A DNA stretch of 6,016 nt, taken from contig JAKLQB010000914.1 in NCBI GenBank assembly GCA_022013615.1, forward strand, positions 1 through 6,016, in the 5' to 3' direction. Position numbers and translations under genes: made by a program. The stretch is from Desulfobacterales bacterium (GTDB taxonomy: Bacteria; Desulfobacterota; DSM-4660; Desulfatiglandales; Desulfatiglandaceae). The notes under the pieces were generated by a model. It had not been told where the DNA came from. It saw only the letters and a program-made list of their open reading frames with translations, and ran no database searches. Below, one piece after another: positions 5,486 through 6,016 of the stretch (position 1 is the first letter of the stretch; each line of letters begins with the position of its first letter).

Positions 5486-6016
5486 TTACTCTATTTCATG
5501 CTCAACATATTGAAAAACGTCCTGTAATTTAACGATGCCTATGGCCTTTCCTGCCTTGAGAACAGGCATGCACCGAACCTTATTAATGATCATTTGATTG
5601 GCCGCATCCGTGAGGTGCCCATTGAGCGGGATCGTTATCGGGTTATGCCGCATGATCTGTTTTGCGGCCTTTTCAGGGAGCCAATGAGGGTTTTCCAACA
5701 ACGCAGACCACGTAAGGGAACCCTCGGGATGGATCTTTAGGGCCTCATTTAGCAGGTCTCGCTTAGTGACAAAGCCTTGAAGCCGGTCCTCATTGTCTAA
5801 AATATACACCTCTTCCACTGCCGCTTCTCCGGATTCCCGTCCCAGCATCTCCAGGGCTTTGACAAGTGGCTCGTCAGGTAGCAGTTTCTTCAAGGAATGT
5901 AACGCGATCTCTCTGACCGTTTTCCGGGGCCACAGGACCGGATGACGCTTGATGCTCTCTGCCTCGTGGGCCTCCTTGATCTTTTCCGTCAGGTCCGCGA
6001 TGTCGCAGGGTTTCAT
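5486..6016 (-). CDS. Response regulator with receiver domain fused to a CBS pair, C-terminal part
   Basis: Only the last 176 codons are in the window; the gene continues beyond 6016. The ATG at the very edge is probably not the start: the first residues, MKPCDIADLTEKIKEAHE, match the end of a CheY-like receiver domain. Lys2-Pro3 would be the conserved KP after beta 5, followed by the alpha-5 helix. The phosphorylated Asp therefore lies outside the window. After a linker (about 20-40) come two CBS domains. CBS1 is about 42-96 (SLKKLLPDEPLVKALEML...VEEVYILDNEDRLQGFVTKRDLL). CBS2 is about 118-172 (AKQIMRHNPITIPLNGHLTDAANQMI...VRCMPVLKAGKAIGIVKLQDVF). A CBS pair usually forms a Bateman module that binds adenine nucleotides. 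No DNA-binding domain follows, so the output is probably protein-protein or nucleotide sensing. It precedes the sensor kinase on the same strand. The CBS call is sure; the receiver call is strong but based on 18 residues. Confidence 0.87.
   Translation of the reverse strand: MKPCDIADLTEKIKEAHEAESIKRHPVLWPRKTVREIALHSLKKLLPDEPLVKALEMLGRESGEAAVEEVYILDNEDRLQGFVTKRDLLNEALKIHPEGSLTWSALLENPHWLPEKAAKQIMRHNPITIPLNGHLTDAANQMIINKVRCMPVLKAGKAIGIVKLQDVFQYVEHEIE

Overview
The window reads as part of a Desulfobacterota (deltaproteobacterial) chromosome, probably a sulfate reducer or a relative. This is an inference from a stand-alone APS kinase, a Cache-type sensor kinase, a receiver-CBS regulator, a universal stress protein and GC-rich 'CCCCCTTTnnnAAAGGGGG' intergenic palindromes. 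No rRNA or other marker gene fixes the taxon.

Every gene I can support lies on the minus strand, so transcription runs from high to low coordinates. In that order they are: the 3' end of a receiver-CBS response regulator (5486-6016, cut by the window edge); a 230-base gap holding a MITE-like palindromic repeat (5304-5478); a membrane sensor-kinase-like protein with an extracytoplasmic Cache-type region and a GHKL ATPase domain (3594-5255); a short gap with a large hairpin (3566-3604); a three-part protein with a central GNAT acetyltransferase-like domain (2214-3527); a 228-base gap with repeated CTAAAGT words and small palindromes (1987-2213); an HDAC/AcuC-family deacetylase (934-1986); an APS kinase, cysC (270-881); a doubtful 25-codon ORF (158-235); and the first 46 codons of a UspA-family protein (1-140), cut by the other edge.

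The most interesting reading is functional. A CBS-pair protein, a GNAT protein and an HDAC-family deacetylase in one co-directional run match the domain types of the Bacillus AcuB/AcuA/AcuC set, which controls acetyl-CoA synthetase by reversible lysine acetylation. Here the CBS pair appears fused to a receiver domain and sits beside a sensor kinase, suggesting an acetylation switch under two-component-like control. This is inference from domain content.

A second point is that the sensor kinase keeps its ATP-binding boxes but has Arg where the H-box normally has the phosphoacceptor His. A third is a -1 slippery heptamer (A_AAA_AAG) near the end of the GNAT gene. It opens a roughly 50-codon alternative C-terminus and is followed by an inverted repeat. 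The three larger intergenic spaces (1987-2213, 3528-3593 and 5256-5485) are rich in repeats or palindromes. I found no convincing promoter consensus or intrinsic terminator.
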